Of a stretch of 64,000 nucleotides of DNA, positions 18,581-25,537 are shown piece after piece. The notes beneath the pieces were generated by a model, which was not told the DNA's origin, made no database searches, and saw nothing but the letters and a program-made list of their open reading frames with translations. Both the position numbers and the translations under genes were made by a program. The stretch's first letter is position 1. Every line of letters begins with the position of its first letter. The DNA is from JACCYQ01 sp036675565 (GTDB lineage: Bacteria > Bacteroidota > Bacteroidia > Chitinophagales > Chitinophagaceae): NCBI GenBank assembly GCA_036675565.1, contig JAKFER010000051.1, positions 1-64,000 on the forward strand, given 5' to 3'.

Positions 18581-19198
18581 TTAGCTTAGTTTTTCAACCT
18601 GCATATAATTCAGTTCTACCGGTGTAGAACGACCGAAAATTTTTACGGTCACTTTCAGTTTTTTCTTTTCATCATTAACTTCTTCAATCACCCCATTAAA
18701 ATCATTGAAAGGACCTTCGATGATCTTAATAGTTTCACCAACAATAAATGGTTCACTCATGCTAACGCCACCGGCTTCAGCCATTTCGTCCATTTTACCC
18801 AGCATTTTATTCACCTCAGATTTGCGTAAGGCAATCGGATTTTCCTTACCCAGGAAATGTATTACACTATTCGTGTTACGAATTGCTTCACGTAGATCTT
18901 CATTTAGTTTACCATTCAGCACTTCGATCATTACATAACCGGGATAATAATTTCTTTCGCGCATTACTTTTTTACCGTTCTGAACTTTATATACTTTTTC
19001 AACTGGCAAAAAAACCTGTTTTACAATATCAGTCCAGCCACTACGGGAAATTTCCTTATCCAGGTATTCCTTTACTTTTCTTTCTTTACCGCTTACCACC
19101 CGTAAAACAAACCATTTGGTATCCTGCTGAGGTTTATTCTCTTCAGGAGCCTGGTCTTCGTTTTCAGTATTGGCAATTTGGTTATTTGTTATATCCAT
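18581..19198 (-). CDS. nusG: Transcription termination/antitermination protein NusG
   Basis: 205 residues. The NGN domain (about 25-135) starts with KWFVLRVVSGKERKVKEYLD and contains the PGYVMIEV motif; the KOW domain (about 150-203) has EPFIVGETIKIIEGPFNDFNGVIEEV. NusG binds RNA polymerase and links it to Rho or to ribosomal protein S10. The acidic first 25 residues are an extension before the usual domain start. It follows secE after 4 bp, the standard secE-nusG arrangement. Confidence 0.96.
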   Translation of the reverse strand: MDITNNQIANTENEDQAPEENKPQQDTKWFVLRVVSGKERKVKEYLDKEISRSGWTDIVKQVFLPVEKVYKVQNGKKVMRERNYYPGYVMIEVLNGKLNEDLREAIRNTNSVIHFLGKENPIALRKSEVNKMLGKMDEMAEAGGVSMSEPFIVGETIKIIEGPFNDFNGVIEEVNDEKKKLKVTVKIFGRSTPVELNYMQVEKLS

Positions 19199-19202
19199 CT
19201 TC

Positions 19203-19394
19203 TTAAATCTGTTCGTAAATAAATTTCAATGCACCACCGGCTAAAAAATCCATTAACGAAATAACAGCCGTGATGATAAGGGTGGCCACCAAAACGATCA
19301 TGGTTGATTGCTGTAACTGGGCAAAGGTTGGCCAGGTCACTTTTTCCAGCAATTCTTTGTATGAATCGCGGAAATATGTAGCTATTTTAATCAT
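19203..19394 (-). CDS. secE: Preprotein translocase subunit SecE
   Basis: 63 residues, the short single-span form. The amphipathic segment FRDSYKELLEKVTWPTFAQLQQST precedes one transmembrane helix (about 32-50) and matches the conserved SecE pattern around VTWP. SecE clamps SecY in the inner membrane. It lies downstream of tRNA-Trp and is probably co-transcribed with it and nusG. Confidence 0.93.
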   Translation of the reverse strand: MIKIATYFRDSYKELLEKVTWPTFAQLQQSTMIVLVATLIITAVISLMDFLAGGALKFIYEQI

Positions 19395-19473
19395 ATAATT
19401 TTAGTTAAGTTCTAAAGTTGATCACAAGTTTAATAATGCTAACCTGCTATCAACATTAATCCAAAAATTTTTG

Positions 19474-19544
19474 CACGGGCAGAGAGATTCGAACTCCCAT
19501 CAACGGTTTTGGAGACCGCTATTCTGCCATTGAACTATGCCCGT
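19474..19544 (-). tRNA. tRNA-Trp (CCA anticodon)
   Basis: A 71-nt cloverleaf with a 7-bp acceptor stem ACGGGCA/TGCCCGT, a T-loop GTTCGAATC and anticodon CCA in loop CTCCAAA. The 3' CCA is not encoded. Placed between tuf and secE as in many bacteria. Confidence 0.96.
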
Positions 19545-19550
19545 AGAAAG

Positions 19551-19586
19551 CTAAAAGCTATTCCGATAGTTCGAAACAGCTTTTAG
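19551..19586 (-). other. Inverted repeat in the tRNA-Trp leader
   Basis: CTAAAAGCT at 19551-19559 is complementary to AGCTTTTAG at 19578-19586. It fills most of the predicted leader between the promoter and the tRNA 5' end, so the tRNA-secE-nusG transcript would begin with a hairpin. Confidence 0.45.
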
Positions 19587-19595
19587 CAATATTAT

Positions 19596-19604
19596 GCAAA
19601 GATA
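19596..19604 (-). promoter_or_regulatory. -7 promoter box of tRNA-Trp-secE-nusG
   Basis: TATCTTTGC on the minus strand matches TAnnTTTGC. The -33 region is TTTCTTG-like at a plausible distance. It lies about 50 bp upstream of the tRNA 5' end. Confidence 0.55.
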
Positions 19605-19630
19605 TTAATCTTTTGCAAGAAAGCCTGCCG

Positions 19631-19659
19631 GCCCGTAGCTAAAAGCCCGTAGCTCGTAG
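19631..19659. repeat. Short direct repeat GCCCGTAGCT
   Basis: GCCCGTAGCT occurs at 19631-19640 and 19645-19654, followed by a partial CGTAG. The first eight bases also occur at 19539-19546, where they are the tRNA-Trp acceptor end plus flank. Confidence 0.5.
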
Positions 19660-19666
19660 TTTTCTC

Positions 19667-20854
19667 TTATTTAACGATCTCAGTAACCTGACCAGCACCT
19701 ACTGTACGACCACCTTCACGAATGGCGAACTTCAAACCTTTCTCCATTGCAATTGGCTGAATCAGTGTTACGTTCAGTGAAGTATTATCACCAGGCATAA
19801 CCATTTCAGTTCCTTCAGGCAAAGTACATTCACCCGTTACATCCGTTGTACGGAAGTAAAACTGAGGACGGTATTTATTAAAGAATGGAGTATGACGTCC
19901 ACCTTCTTCTTTGCTTAATACATAAACTTCACCTTTGAATTGAGTGTGCGGAGTGATTGAACCTGGTTTGCAAAGAACCATACCACGACGAACCTGCGTT
20001 TTTTCAATACCACGTAATAACAGACCTGCGTTATCACCAGCTTCACCTTCATCCAATAATTTACGGAACATTTCAACACCTGTAACGGTAGAAGGTAATG
20101 GAGTATCCATCAATCCTACGATTTCAATGGCTTCACCCACTTTAATACGACCTCTTTCAATACGACCTGTAGCAACAGTACCACGACCAGTAATAGAGAA
20201 TACATCTTCAACAGACATCAGGAATGGTAAATCAACCGGACGAGGAGGTAAAGGAATATAGCTATCAACAGCTTCCATTAATTCATCAATCTTGGCAACC
20301 CATTTTTCTTCACCAGCTAAAGCACCAGTTGCAGAACCCTGGATGATTGGTGTGTTATCACCATCAAAACCATACGAGCTTAATAACTCACGGATTTCCA
20401 TTTCAACCAGTTCTAATAATTCAGGATCATCAACGAGGTCAACCTTATTCATAAATACAACAATCTGCGGAACACCAACCTGGCGAGCCAACAGAATGTG
20501 TTCTTTTGTTTGTGGCATAGGACCATCAGTAGCCGCTACAACTAAAATAGCACCGTCCATTTGGGCAGCACCTGTAATCATATTTTTCACATAATCCGCG
20601 TGACCAGGACAGTCAACGTGAGCATAGTGACGGTTTGCAGTTGCGTATTCTACGTGAGCTGTATTAATAGTGATACCCCTTTCTTTTTCTTCAGGAGCGC
20701 CATCAATATCATCATAGTTTTTCTTTTCCGCCAAACCCTTTCTTGACAAAATATCGGTTATAGCGGCAGTTAAAGTGGTTTTACCATGGTCAACGTGACC
20801 AATGGTACCAATGTTAACGTGAGGTTTTTCCCTCTTAAAGGTCTCTTTTGCCAT
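19667..20854 (-). CDS. tuf: Elongation factor Tu
   Basis: 395 residues, standard length. GTP-binding motifs are GHVDHGKT (about 19-26), DCPGH (about 81-85), NKVD (about 136-139) and GSATGAL near 174. EF-Tu delivers aminoacyl-tRNA to the ribosome. No promoter box is present in the 125 bp upstream, and four tRNA genes precede it on the same strand, so it is probably read from the promoter at 21578-21606. Confidence 0.98.
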   Translation of the reverse strand: MAKETFKREKPHVNIGTIGHVDHGKTTLTAAITDILSRKGLAEKKNYDDIDGAPEEKERGITINTAHVEYATANRHYAHVDCPGHADYVKNMITGAAQMDGAILVVAATDGPMPQTKEHILLARQVGVPQIVVFMNKVDLVDDPELLELVEMEIRELLSSYGFDGDNTPIIQGSATGALAGEEKWVAKIDELMEAVDSYIPLPPRPVDLPFLMSVEDVFSITGRGTVATGRIERGRIKVGEAIEIVGLMDTPLPSTVTGVEMFRKLLDEGEAGDNAGLLLRGIEKTQVRRGMVLCKPGSITPHTQFKGEVYVLSKEEGGRHTPFFNKYRPQFYFRTTDVTGECTLPEGTEMVMPGDNTSLNVTLIQPIAMEKGLKFAIREGGRTVGAGQVTEIVK

Positions 20855-20976
20855 TTTTATTTGTTTTTAGTTGTAGATATACCAATTATTATTCGAAAAT
20901 TATTCTATCAGAAAAAGTTATGAGGATACACAATATCACCAATAAAATCACTCAAAAACTTATCTCAAAATTTACC

Positions 20977-21051
20977 TGGAGCCGTTAGTGAGAATCGAAC
21001 TCACGACCTCTTCCCTACCAAGGAAGTGCTCTACCCCTGAGCTACAACGGC
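20977..21051 (-). tRNA. tRNA-Thr (GGT anticodon)
   Basis: Acceptor stem GCCGTTG/TAACGGC (last pair G-U), anticodon GGT in loop TTGGTAG, T-loop GTTCGATTC. CCA is encoded at 20977-20979 after discriminator T, unlike the other tRNAs in the window. Confidence 0.95.
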
Positions 21052-21165
21052 TAATGAAAGTCATTGAAGTCAGTAGTTCAATAAATTAAAAACTTCCTGG
21101 TCATTTTAATTTATTGACATATTCTCACTTGTTCTGACCAGGTGTTCAACATTGAACTTCCTTGT

Positions 21166-21199
21166 GAGCGGGAGACCCCGATTTTAATCGGGGCCACCT
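21166..21199 (-). repeat. Apparent relic of a tRNA-Gly 3' end
   Basis: GAGCGGGAGAC and CCACCT, which in the adjacent tRNA-Gly(TCC) bracket the T-arm, recur here 40 bp away in the same order and orientation. The sequence between them is replaced by a GC-rich hairpin, CCCCGATT/AATCGGGG. No other part of a tRNA is visible. Confidence 0.45.
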
Positions 21200-21206
21200 T
21201 CGCCTG

Positions 21207-21279
21207 AGCGGGAGACGAGGCTCGAACTCGCCACCTATAGCTTGGAAGGCTATCGCTCTACCAAATGAGCTACTCCCGC
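21207..21279 (-). tRNA. tRNA-Gly (TCC anticodon)
   Basis: A 73-nt cloverleaf with acceptor stem GCGGGAG/CTCCCGC, anticodon TCC in loop CTTCCAA and T-loop GTTCGAGCC. CCA is not encoded. Confidence 0.95.
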
Positions 21280-21294
21280 ATAGTTAATTGTTTG

Positions 21295-21377
21295 TGGGCA
21301 AGGATGGATTCGAACCACCGAACTCCGAAGAGGACAGATTTACAGTCTGTTGCCGTTGGCCACTTGGCTACTTGCCC
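21295..21377 (-). tRNA. tRNA-Tyr (GTA anticodon)
   Basis: About 83 nt with acceptor stem GGGCAAG/CTTGCCC, anticodon GTA in loop CTGTAAA and a long variable arm, as expected for a class II tRNA-Tyr. Confidence 0.95.
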
Positions 21378-21451
21378 AATTAAAGGTTTATACCAGAAGA
21401 AGAATTTTAAATCTTAACCTGAAACCTGCCAATTAACTAATAAATGATCAG

Positions 21452-21524
21452 AGCCACTTGCCGGGATCGAACCAGCGACCTACTGATTACAAATCAGTTG
21501 CTCTACCAGCTGAGCTAAAGTGGC
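21452..21524 (-). tRNA. tRNA-Thr (TGT anticodon)
   Basis: A 73-nt cloverleaf with acceptor stem GCCACTT/AAGTGGC, anticodon TGT in loop TTTGTAA and T-loop GTTCGATCC. First gene of the tRNA-tuf unit. Confidence 0.95.
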
Positions 21525-21577
21525 CTTTGATTTTCAATATGAAACAAAAAAAGAACTACCCCCTGTTTTTTGGGAAG

Positions 21578-21606
21578 GCAAAGGTAAAGGAAAAACTGAA
21601 TTGCAA
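21578..21606 (-). promoter_or_regulatory. Promoter of the tRNA(Thr-Tyr-Gly-Thr)-tuf operon
   Basis: -7 box TACCTTTGC (21578-21586) and TTTTTG with TTG at 21604-21606, spacer 17 bp, on the minus strand. About 50 bp upstream of the first tRNA. Confidence 0.7.
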
Positions 21607-21691
21607 AAATTTTATACAATTAATTTTTAAGATCATTTACCCGGCTAACAGTTTGCGATTTATAAATCAGAAGTAATAGGATCAATATTAT

Positions 21692-21720
21692 AAAAAAAAA
21701 GACCTCCTATTAGGAGGTCT
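21692..21720 (-). terminator. Terminator of hpf
   Basis: A 9-bp stem AGACCTCCT/AGGAGGTCT with a 3-nt loop is followed on the minus strand by nine T. A strong intrinsic terminator. Confidence 0.9.
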
Positions 21721-21726
21721 ACATCA

Positions 21727-22026
21727 TTAAGCTGCTTGTTTTTCTTTTTTTCTTTTTATTTGGGTTACAAGACTGTCAAAAGCTTCATCAAATGAGCTTT
21801 CGAAAGATTTAGTTGTTGATTTTACAAAAAAATTACTACGAGGTACGTGTACTCTGATCTCTGCTATTTTGTCCTTAATCGTATGAACCACGTTATCCAA
21901 CTTCAGATAAACTTCCACTTTAATGATACGGTCGTGAAAAGTTGCCAATTTCTCAAGTTTCCGGTTTACATATTCGATTAGTTTGTCATCCGCATCAAAA
22001 TGTACCGTTTGAATGTTTACGTTCAT
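21727..22026 (-). CDS. hpf: Ribosome hibernation-promoting factor, short form
   Basis: 99 residues from MNVNIQTVHFDADDKL; the frame allows an ATG three codons upstream. The HPF/YfiA domain is seen in VNRKLEKLATFHDRIIKVEVYLKLDN and EIRVHVPRSNFFVKSTTKSFESSFDEAFDSLVTQIKRKK. Only the ribosome-binding domain is present; the C-terminal dimerisation domain of long HPF is absent. It sits in the decoding region of idle ribosomes. Directly upstream of the tRNA-tuf promoter with its own strong terminator. Confidence 0.88.
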   Translation of the reverse strand: MNVNIQTVHFDADDKLIEYVNRKLEKLATFHDRIIKVEVYLKLDNVVHTIKDKIAEIRVHVPRSNFFVKSTTKSFESSFDEAFDSLVTQIKRKKEKQAA

Positions 22027-22184
22027 AATCAACATTTTTTAATCTGTGAAACAATAAATAAAAGAACTTAAATAGGGCATAAAAATATTAATTTTTTATT
22101 TCTTACCCTGACATGAAGTTAATCTGAAAGGTCTCCTTTTCCAAATAAAATCGGTTAAAAATAATGTTTAAGAAAAAGAATTTT

Positions 22185-23084
22185 TTACGCTTTGGGATGC
22201 GCCTTCTGGTAAACGTTTTTTAGCTTTTCTATTGTATTATGGGTATAAACTTGAGTTGATGCCAGGCTGCTGTGACCCAGCAATTCTTTTACTGCATTTA
22301 ACTCGGCACCATTATTTAACAGATGCGTGGCGAATGTGTGACGTAATACGTGTGGGCTCTTTTTGTCGAGTGTAGAATAGTTGCTCAATACTGCCTTCAC
22401 CAACCGATAAACATATTTAGAATACAGTTTTTTACCTGAAGATGTTATCAGTAGATATTCGGAAGGCGTTTCAAATAACCGTTTTTTTTCAGATCGGTAA
22501 TGATTAATCTTCTCAACCAGTTTGGGTGATATCGGAATGATTCTTTCCTTGTTTCCTTTACCCAAAACCTTTACCTGGTTTTTTATAAAATCAACCTGGT
22601 TTTCTTTCAAATTAACCAACTCACTCAAGCGCATGCCTGAAGCATAAAATAAGTCAATGATCAAATCTGAATTCTGCTGATCCCATTCTGAAAGGCGCCC
22701 GGAGAATTTTTCATTGCCTGATAAATCATCTTCTTTAATAAAAGCCGGGAGTCTTTTGCCTTTTTTAGGTGCCTGGATATTATCGAGAGGAATTTTTTGA
22801 ATGACACCCTTTTTTAATTGAAACTTAAAAAAAGAACGAAGTGCTGATAATTTACGATGAATGCTGGTGGCAGTCCGTTTATCTTCCATTAATTCAACCA
22901 GCCAGCCACGAACCATTACAGAACGGATATCTTCAATATTTTTCGTTTCGAATTGAGATATAAGAAAAGCCTGGAATTGTTCCAGGTCATTTTGATAACT
23001 GATGACAGTATGTTGCGAGTATCTTTTTTCAAACTTAAGATAATCCAAAAAGGCTGCTATGGTAATGGATAAAGGTACAGGCAT
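22185..23084 (-). CDS. xerC: Tyrosine recombinase, XerC/XerD type
   Basis: 299 residues with a SAM-like N-terminal core-binding domain (about 5-90) and a catalytic domain. The catalytic set is complete: Arg152 (ASGMRLSE), Lys176 (VLGKGNKER), His245 and Arg248 (HVLRH), His271 (LLGHSS) and the nucleophile Tyr280 (TQVYTH). The length and the absence of integrase-specific domains fit chromosome-dimer resolution at dif rather than phage integration. XerC versus XerD cannot be settled here. The start codon sits directly behind the T-run of the rpsU terminator. Confidence 0.85.
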   Translation of the reverse strand: MPVPLSITIAAFLDYLKFEKRYSQHTVISYQNDLEQFQAFLISQFETKNIEDIRSVMVRGWLVELMEDKRTATSIHRKLSALRSFFKFQLKKGVIQKIPLDNIQAPKKGKRLPAFIKEDDLSGNEKFSGRLSEWDQQNSDLIIDLFYASGMRLSELVNLKENQVDFIKNQVKVLGKGNKERIIPISPKLVEKINHYRSEKKRLFETPSEYLLITSSGKKLYSKYVYRLVKAVLSNYSTLDKKSPHVLRHTFATHLLNNGAELNAVKELLGHSSLASTQVYTHNTIEKLKNVYQKAHPKA

Positions 23085-23127
23085 AAAAAACCGGTAGACG
23101 TAAAGTTAATAAACCTACGCCTACCGG
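23085..23127 (-). terminator. Terminator of rpsU, abutting the xerC start
   Basis: CCGGTAG (23091-23097) pairs with CTACCGG (23121-23127); an inner CGTA/TACG pairing extends the stem. On the minus strand TTTTTT follows and then immediately the xerC ATG. Confidence 0.75.
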
Positions 23128-23153
23128 GAATTATATAATTAGTAACTAATTGC

Positions 23154-23354
23154 TTATTTTCCTTCTATCTGGCCCATTGCGATTTTCTGCTTGTAAACCG
23201 CTTTCAACACTTCCCCACGACGCTTGATAGATGGCTTGGTGAAAGATTGGCGTTCACGTAACTGCAATAAAACTTTGGCCTTCTCAAATTTCTTTTTGTA
23301 CTTTTTGAGTGCCTTGTCTATATTTTCGCAATCTTTTGAATCGATGATCAGCAT
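23154..23354 (-). CDS. rpsU: Ribosomal protein bS21
   Basis: 66 residues with the bS21 pattern ENIDKALKKYKKKFEKAKVLLQLRERQSFTKPSIKRRGEVLKAVYKQK. In Bacteroidota, bS21 helps hide the anti-Shine-Dalgarno end of 16S rRNA, which explains the lack of Shine-Dalgarno use. This gene itself carries a strong AAAGGAGGT ten bases before its ATG, as expected for autoregulation by bS21 level. It has a promoter box at 23390-23398 and a terminator. Confidence 0.95.
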   Translation of the reverse strand: MLIIDSKDCENIDKALKKYKKKFEKAKVLLQLRERQSFTKPSIKRRGEVLKAVYKQKIAMGQIEGK

Positions 23355-23363
23355 AACTTATAT

Positions 23364-23372
23364 ACCTCCTTT
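23364..23372 (-). promoter_or_regulatory. Strong Shine-Dalgarno of rpsU
   Basis: AAAGGAGGT on the minus strand, 10 nt (9 counted from the final T) upstream of the ATG. No comparable motif was noticed before other genes in the window, where A-rich leaders prevail. Confidence 0.8.
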
Positions 23373-23389
23373 GGTATTTTTTTAGGAGT

Positions 23390-23398
23390 GCAAAGATA
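23390..23398 (-). promoter_or_regulatory. -7 promoter box of rpsU
   Basis: TATCTTTGC on the minus strand matches TAnnTTTGC; it would give a leader of about 30 nt that contains the Shine-Dalgarno. Confidence 0.6.
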
Positions 23399-23454
23399 AA
23401 GGCATTTAATTGAAATAATAAAATTCAAACCAGATAATTTCCGATTTTTGTCCA

Positions 23455-24042
23455 ATGTTCACCGGAATTATAGAAACTACAGGACATATTACAGAAGTTA
23501 TTAAAAATGGATCTAATAAAACATTTTGGATAACTTCTACCCTAGCACCTGAACTAAAAATAGACCAAAGTCTGAGCCATAATGGTGTTTGTCTGACCGT
23601 AGAAGAAGTAAAAGAAAACAAATACCGGGTAACAGCCATTGAAGAAACTTTAAAAAAAACCAGTTTAGAAGCCTGGCAACCTGCTGATCTTGTTAACCTA
23701 GAAAGATGCCTCCAATTTAATGGGAGACTAGATGGCCATCTTGTCCAGGGGCATGTGGATACAACTGCGACTTGCACAAAAAAAATTGAAAAAAATGGAA
23801 GCTGGGAATTCACTTTTCGTTTTCCGGCAAAGTTTGCTCCATACATTATTGAAAAAGGATCGGTCAGTATTAATGGCATCAGCCTTACAGCATTTAATGT
23901 GACCAAAAAGAAATTTACCGTTGCCATCATTCCTTATACTTATACCCATACCAATATGCAATCACTAAAAGAAAGTGATGAAGTAAATATTGAATTTGAT
24001 ATGGTGGGGAAGTATGTGGAGAGGGGGATAAAATTATTGTGA
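23455..24042 (+). CDS. ribE: Riboflavin synthase alpha chain
   Basis: 195 residues made of two lumazine-binding barrels. The start MFTGIIETTGHI is the family's invariant N-terminus; the repeat boundary shows GRLDGHLVQGHVDTT (about 94-108). It dismutates two 6,7-dimethyl-8-ribityllumazine to riboflavin. Divergent from rpsU across 100 bp; no riboswitch-sized leader is available (ATG follows within about 55 bp of the rpsU promoter). Possibly co-transcribed with the glycan genes 40 bp downstream. Confidence 0.95.
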   Translation: MFTGIIETTGHITEVIKNGSNKTFWITSTLAPELKIDQSLSHNGVCLTVEEVKENKYRVTAIEETLKKTSLEAWQPADLVNLERCLQFNGRLDGHLVQGHVDTTATCTKKIEKNGSWEFTFRFPAKFAPYIIEKGSVSINGISLTAFNVTKKKFTVAIIPYTYTHTNMQSLKESDEVNIEFDMVGKYVERGIKLL

Positions 24043-24082
24043 TAAAGGTGCTGTTTTATACAAAAATAATTCACTAAACAAT

Positions 24083-24814
24083 TTGAAATTGATTTATAAG
24101 CTGAGTATTGTTATTCCATGTTATAATGAAGAAAATTATATAGATCAAGTATTGATGAAAGTTATGCAGGTTTCTCTTTTTGGAAATGTCAATAAGGAAG
24201 TAATAATTATTAATGATGGATCCACAGATAACACTCAATCAGCAATAGATTCATTTCTGATAAACCACCCGACCTTTCCAATAAAATCGTTTACACATAT
24301 AAAAAATAAAGGTAAAGGAGCTTGTATAAAAACTGCAATACCTCATGTAACTGGAGATTTTATTATAATACAGGATGCGGATTTAGAATATGATCCTATA
24401 GATTACAATATAATGTTGAAACCAATTTTAGATGGATATGCAGATGTAGTTTTAGGTTCCAGGTTCCGTGGCAGTAATCCCCATAGAGGACCTTTTATTT
24501 TACATGCAATTGTAAATAAAACATACACTTTTATCTCTAATATACTTACACAGCAATCTCTTACGGATATACATACCTGTTACAAGATGTATAAATCTGA
24601 AATATTAAAAAATATGCAGCTGGAAGAAAACAGGTTCGGAATAGATCCTGAAATAATAGCTAAATTAGGCCACAATCCACAATTCAAAATTTATGAAGTT
24701 GGGATAACATACCATGGAAGATCCTTTGCAGAAGGGAAAAAGATAAGTTGGGTAGATGGTTTTAGGGCAATATATTGTATCATTAAGTATAACTTATTCC
24801 CAAATAAAAATTAA
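24083..24814 (+). CDS. GT2 glycosyltransferase, DPM1/polyprenyl-phosphate type
   Basis: 243 residues from a TTG start; no in-frame ATG precedes the essential SIVIPCYNEENYI, so TTG is preferred. The GT-A signatures are VIIINDGSTDNT (about 42-53), NKGKGACIKTA, and QDADLEYDP (about 97-105), followed by LGSRF and a DIHTCYKMYK block, the layout of dolichyl/undecaprenyl-phosphate sugar synthases. There are no clear membrane helices at the C-terminus. It probably loads a sugar onto a lipid carrier for the membrane proteins encoded just downstream; sugar unknown. Confidence 0.82.
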   Translation: MKLIYKLSIVIPCYNEENYIDQVLMKVMQVSLFGNVNKEVIIINDGSTDNTQSAIDSFLINHPTFPIKSFTHIKNKGKGACIKTAIPHVTGDFIIIQDADLEYDPIDYNIMLKPILDGYADVVLGSRFRGSNPHRGPFILHAIVNKTYTFISNILTQQSLTDIHTCYKMYKSEILKNMQLEENRFGIDPEIIAKLGHNPQFKIYEVGITYHGRSFAEGKKISWVDGFRAIYCIIKYNLFPNKN

Positions 24815-24816
24815 CT

Positions 24817-25536
24817 GTGAACCCTCTTCATAATTCAGGTCATATTTCATTGGAAGTAATGTCAAAGGCTGATAAGTTTAATAAATGGATGGCTGAAACA
24901 ATTGCACCCTATGTTTCCGGAGCAACGATTGAAATTGGAAGTGGCTTAGGTAATATATCCCGGTATTTTATCAATGATAATTATCAAATTACACTTTCAG
25001 ATATTGACCCTTATTACTTAGATATTTTAAAAAATCAATTCCAAAATACTAGTAATGTAAAAGATATTATTCCAATAGATCTTCAATTACCGCATTTCAC
25101 TGAATGCTATAAAGAACTTGAAAATAAATTTGACACCGTATTTTATCTTAACGTACTTGAACATTTGGAATTTGAAGACTTAGCAATACAAAATAGCCAG
25201 TTCCTTTTAAAACCAGGTGGCAGCTTAATCGTTCTGGTACCGGCCTATTCATTCTTATTTTCCGAGATGGATAAAGAACTTGATCATTATAGAAGATATT
25301 CTAAAAAAAGAATAAATGATGTTTTTCAAAGAAATAATATGGTGGTTATGAAAAGCTTCTATTTTAATTTCCTTGGAATTAGTGCCTGGATTTACGGAAA
25401 AATGAAAAAATTAAAAACAGTTCCCAAAAGTGAAATGAGCACCTTTAATGCATTGATTCCTTTGGCCAAATTCCTCGATAAAGTATTGTTGCATTCAATG
25501 GGCTTATCTGTTATTTCCATAGCGAAGAAAAGGTAG
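24817..25536 (+). CDS. Class I SAM-dependent methyltransferase
   Basis: 239 residues from a GTG that follows the previous stop by 2 bp; an ATG 14 codons later is an alternative. Motif I TIEIGSGLGNISRYF lies at about 36-50, an acidic SDID at about 60-63 and VFYLNVLEHLE at about 109-119, the latter typical of methyltransferases acting on glycans or quinones. HYRRYSKKR near 165 is a conserved feature of the Methyltransf_23-like group. Encoded tightly between a GT2 and two membrane proteins, so a glycan or lipid-linked sugar is the likely target. Confidence 0.78.
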   Translation: MNPLHNSGHISLEVMSKADKFNKWMAETIAPYVSGATIEIGSGLGNISRYFINDNYQITLSDIDPYYLDILKNQFQNTSNVKDIIPIDLQLPHFTECYKELENKFDTVFYLNVLEHLEFEDLAIQNSQFLLKPGGSLIVLVPAYSFLFSEMDKELDHYRRYSKKRINDVFQRNNMVVMKSFYFNFLGISAWIYGKMKKLKTVPKSEMSTFNALIPLAKFLDKVLLHSMGLSVISIAKKR

Positions 25537-25537
25537 T

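Noticed and set aside
22185..23084. The tyrosine recombinase as the integrase of a mobile element
   Set aside because: Its length and domains match XerC/XerD, it lies among housekeeping genes, and no flanking repeats or cargo were found.
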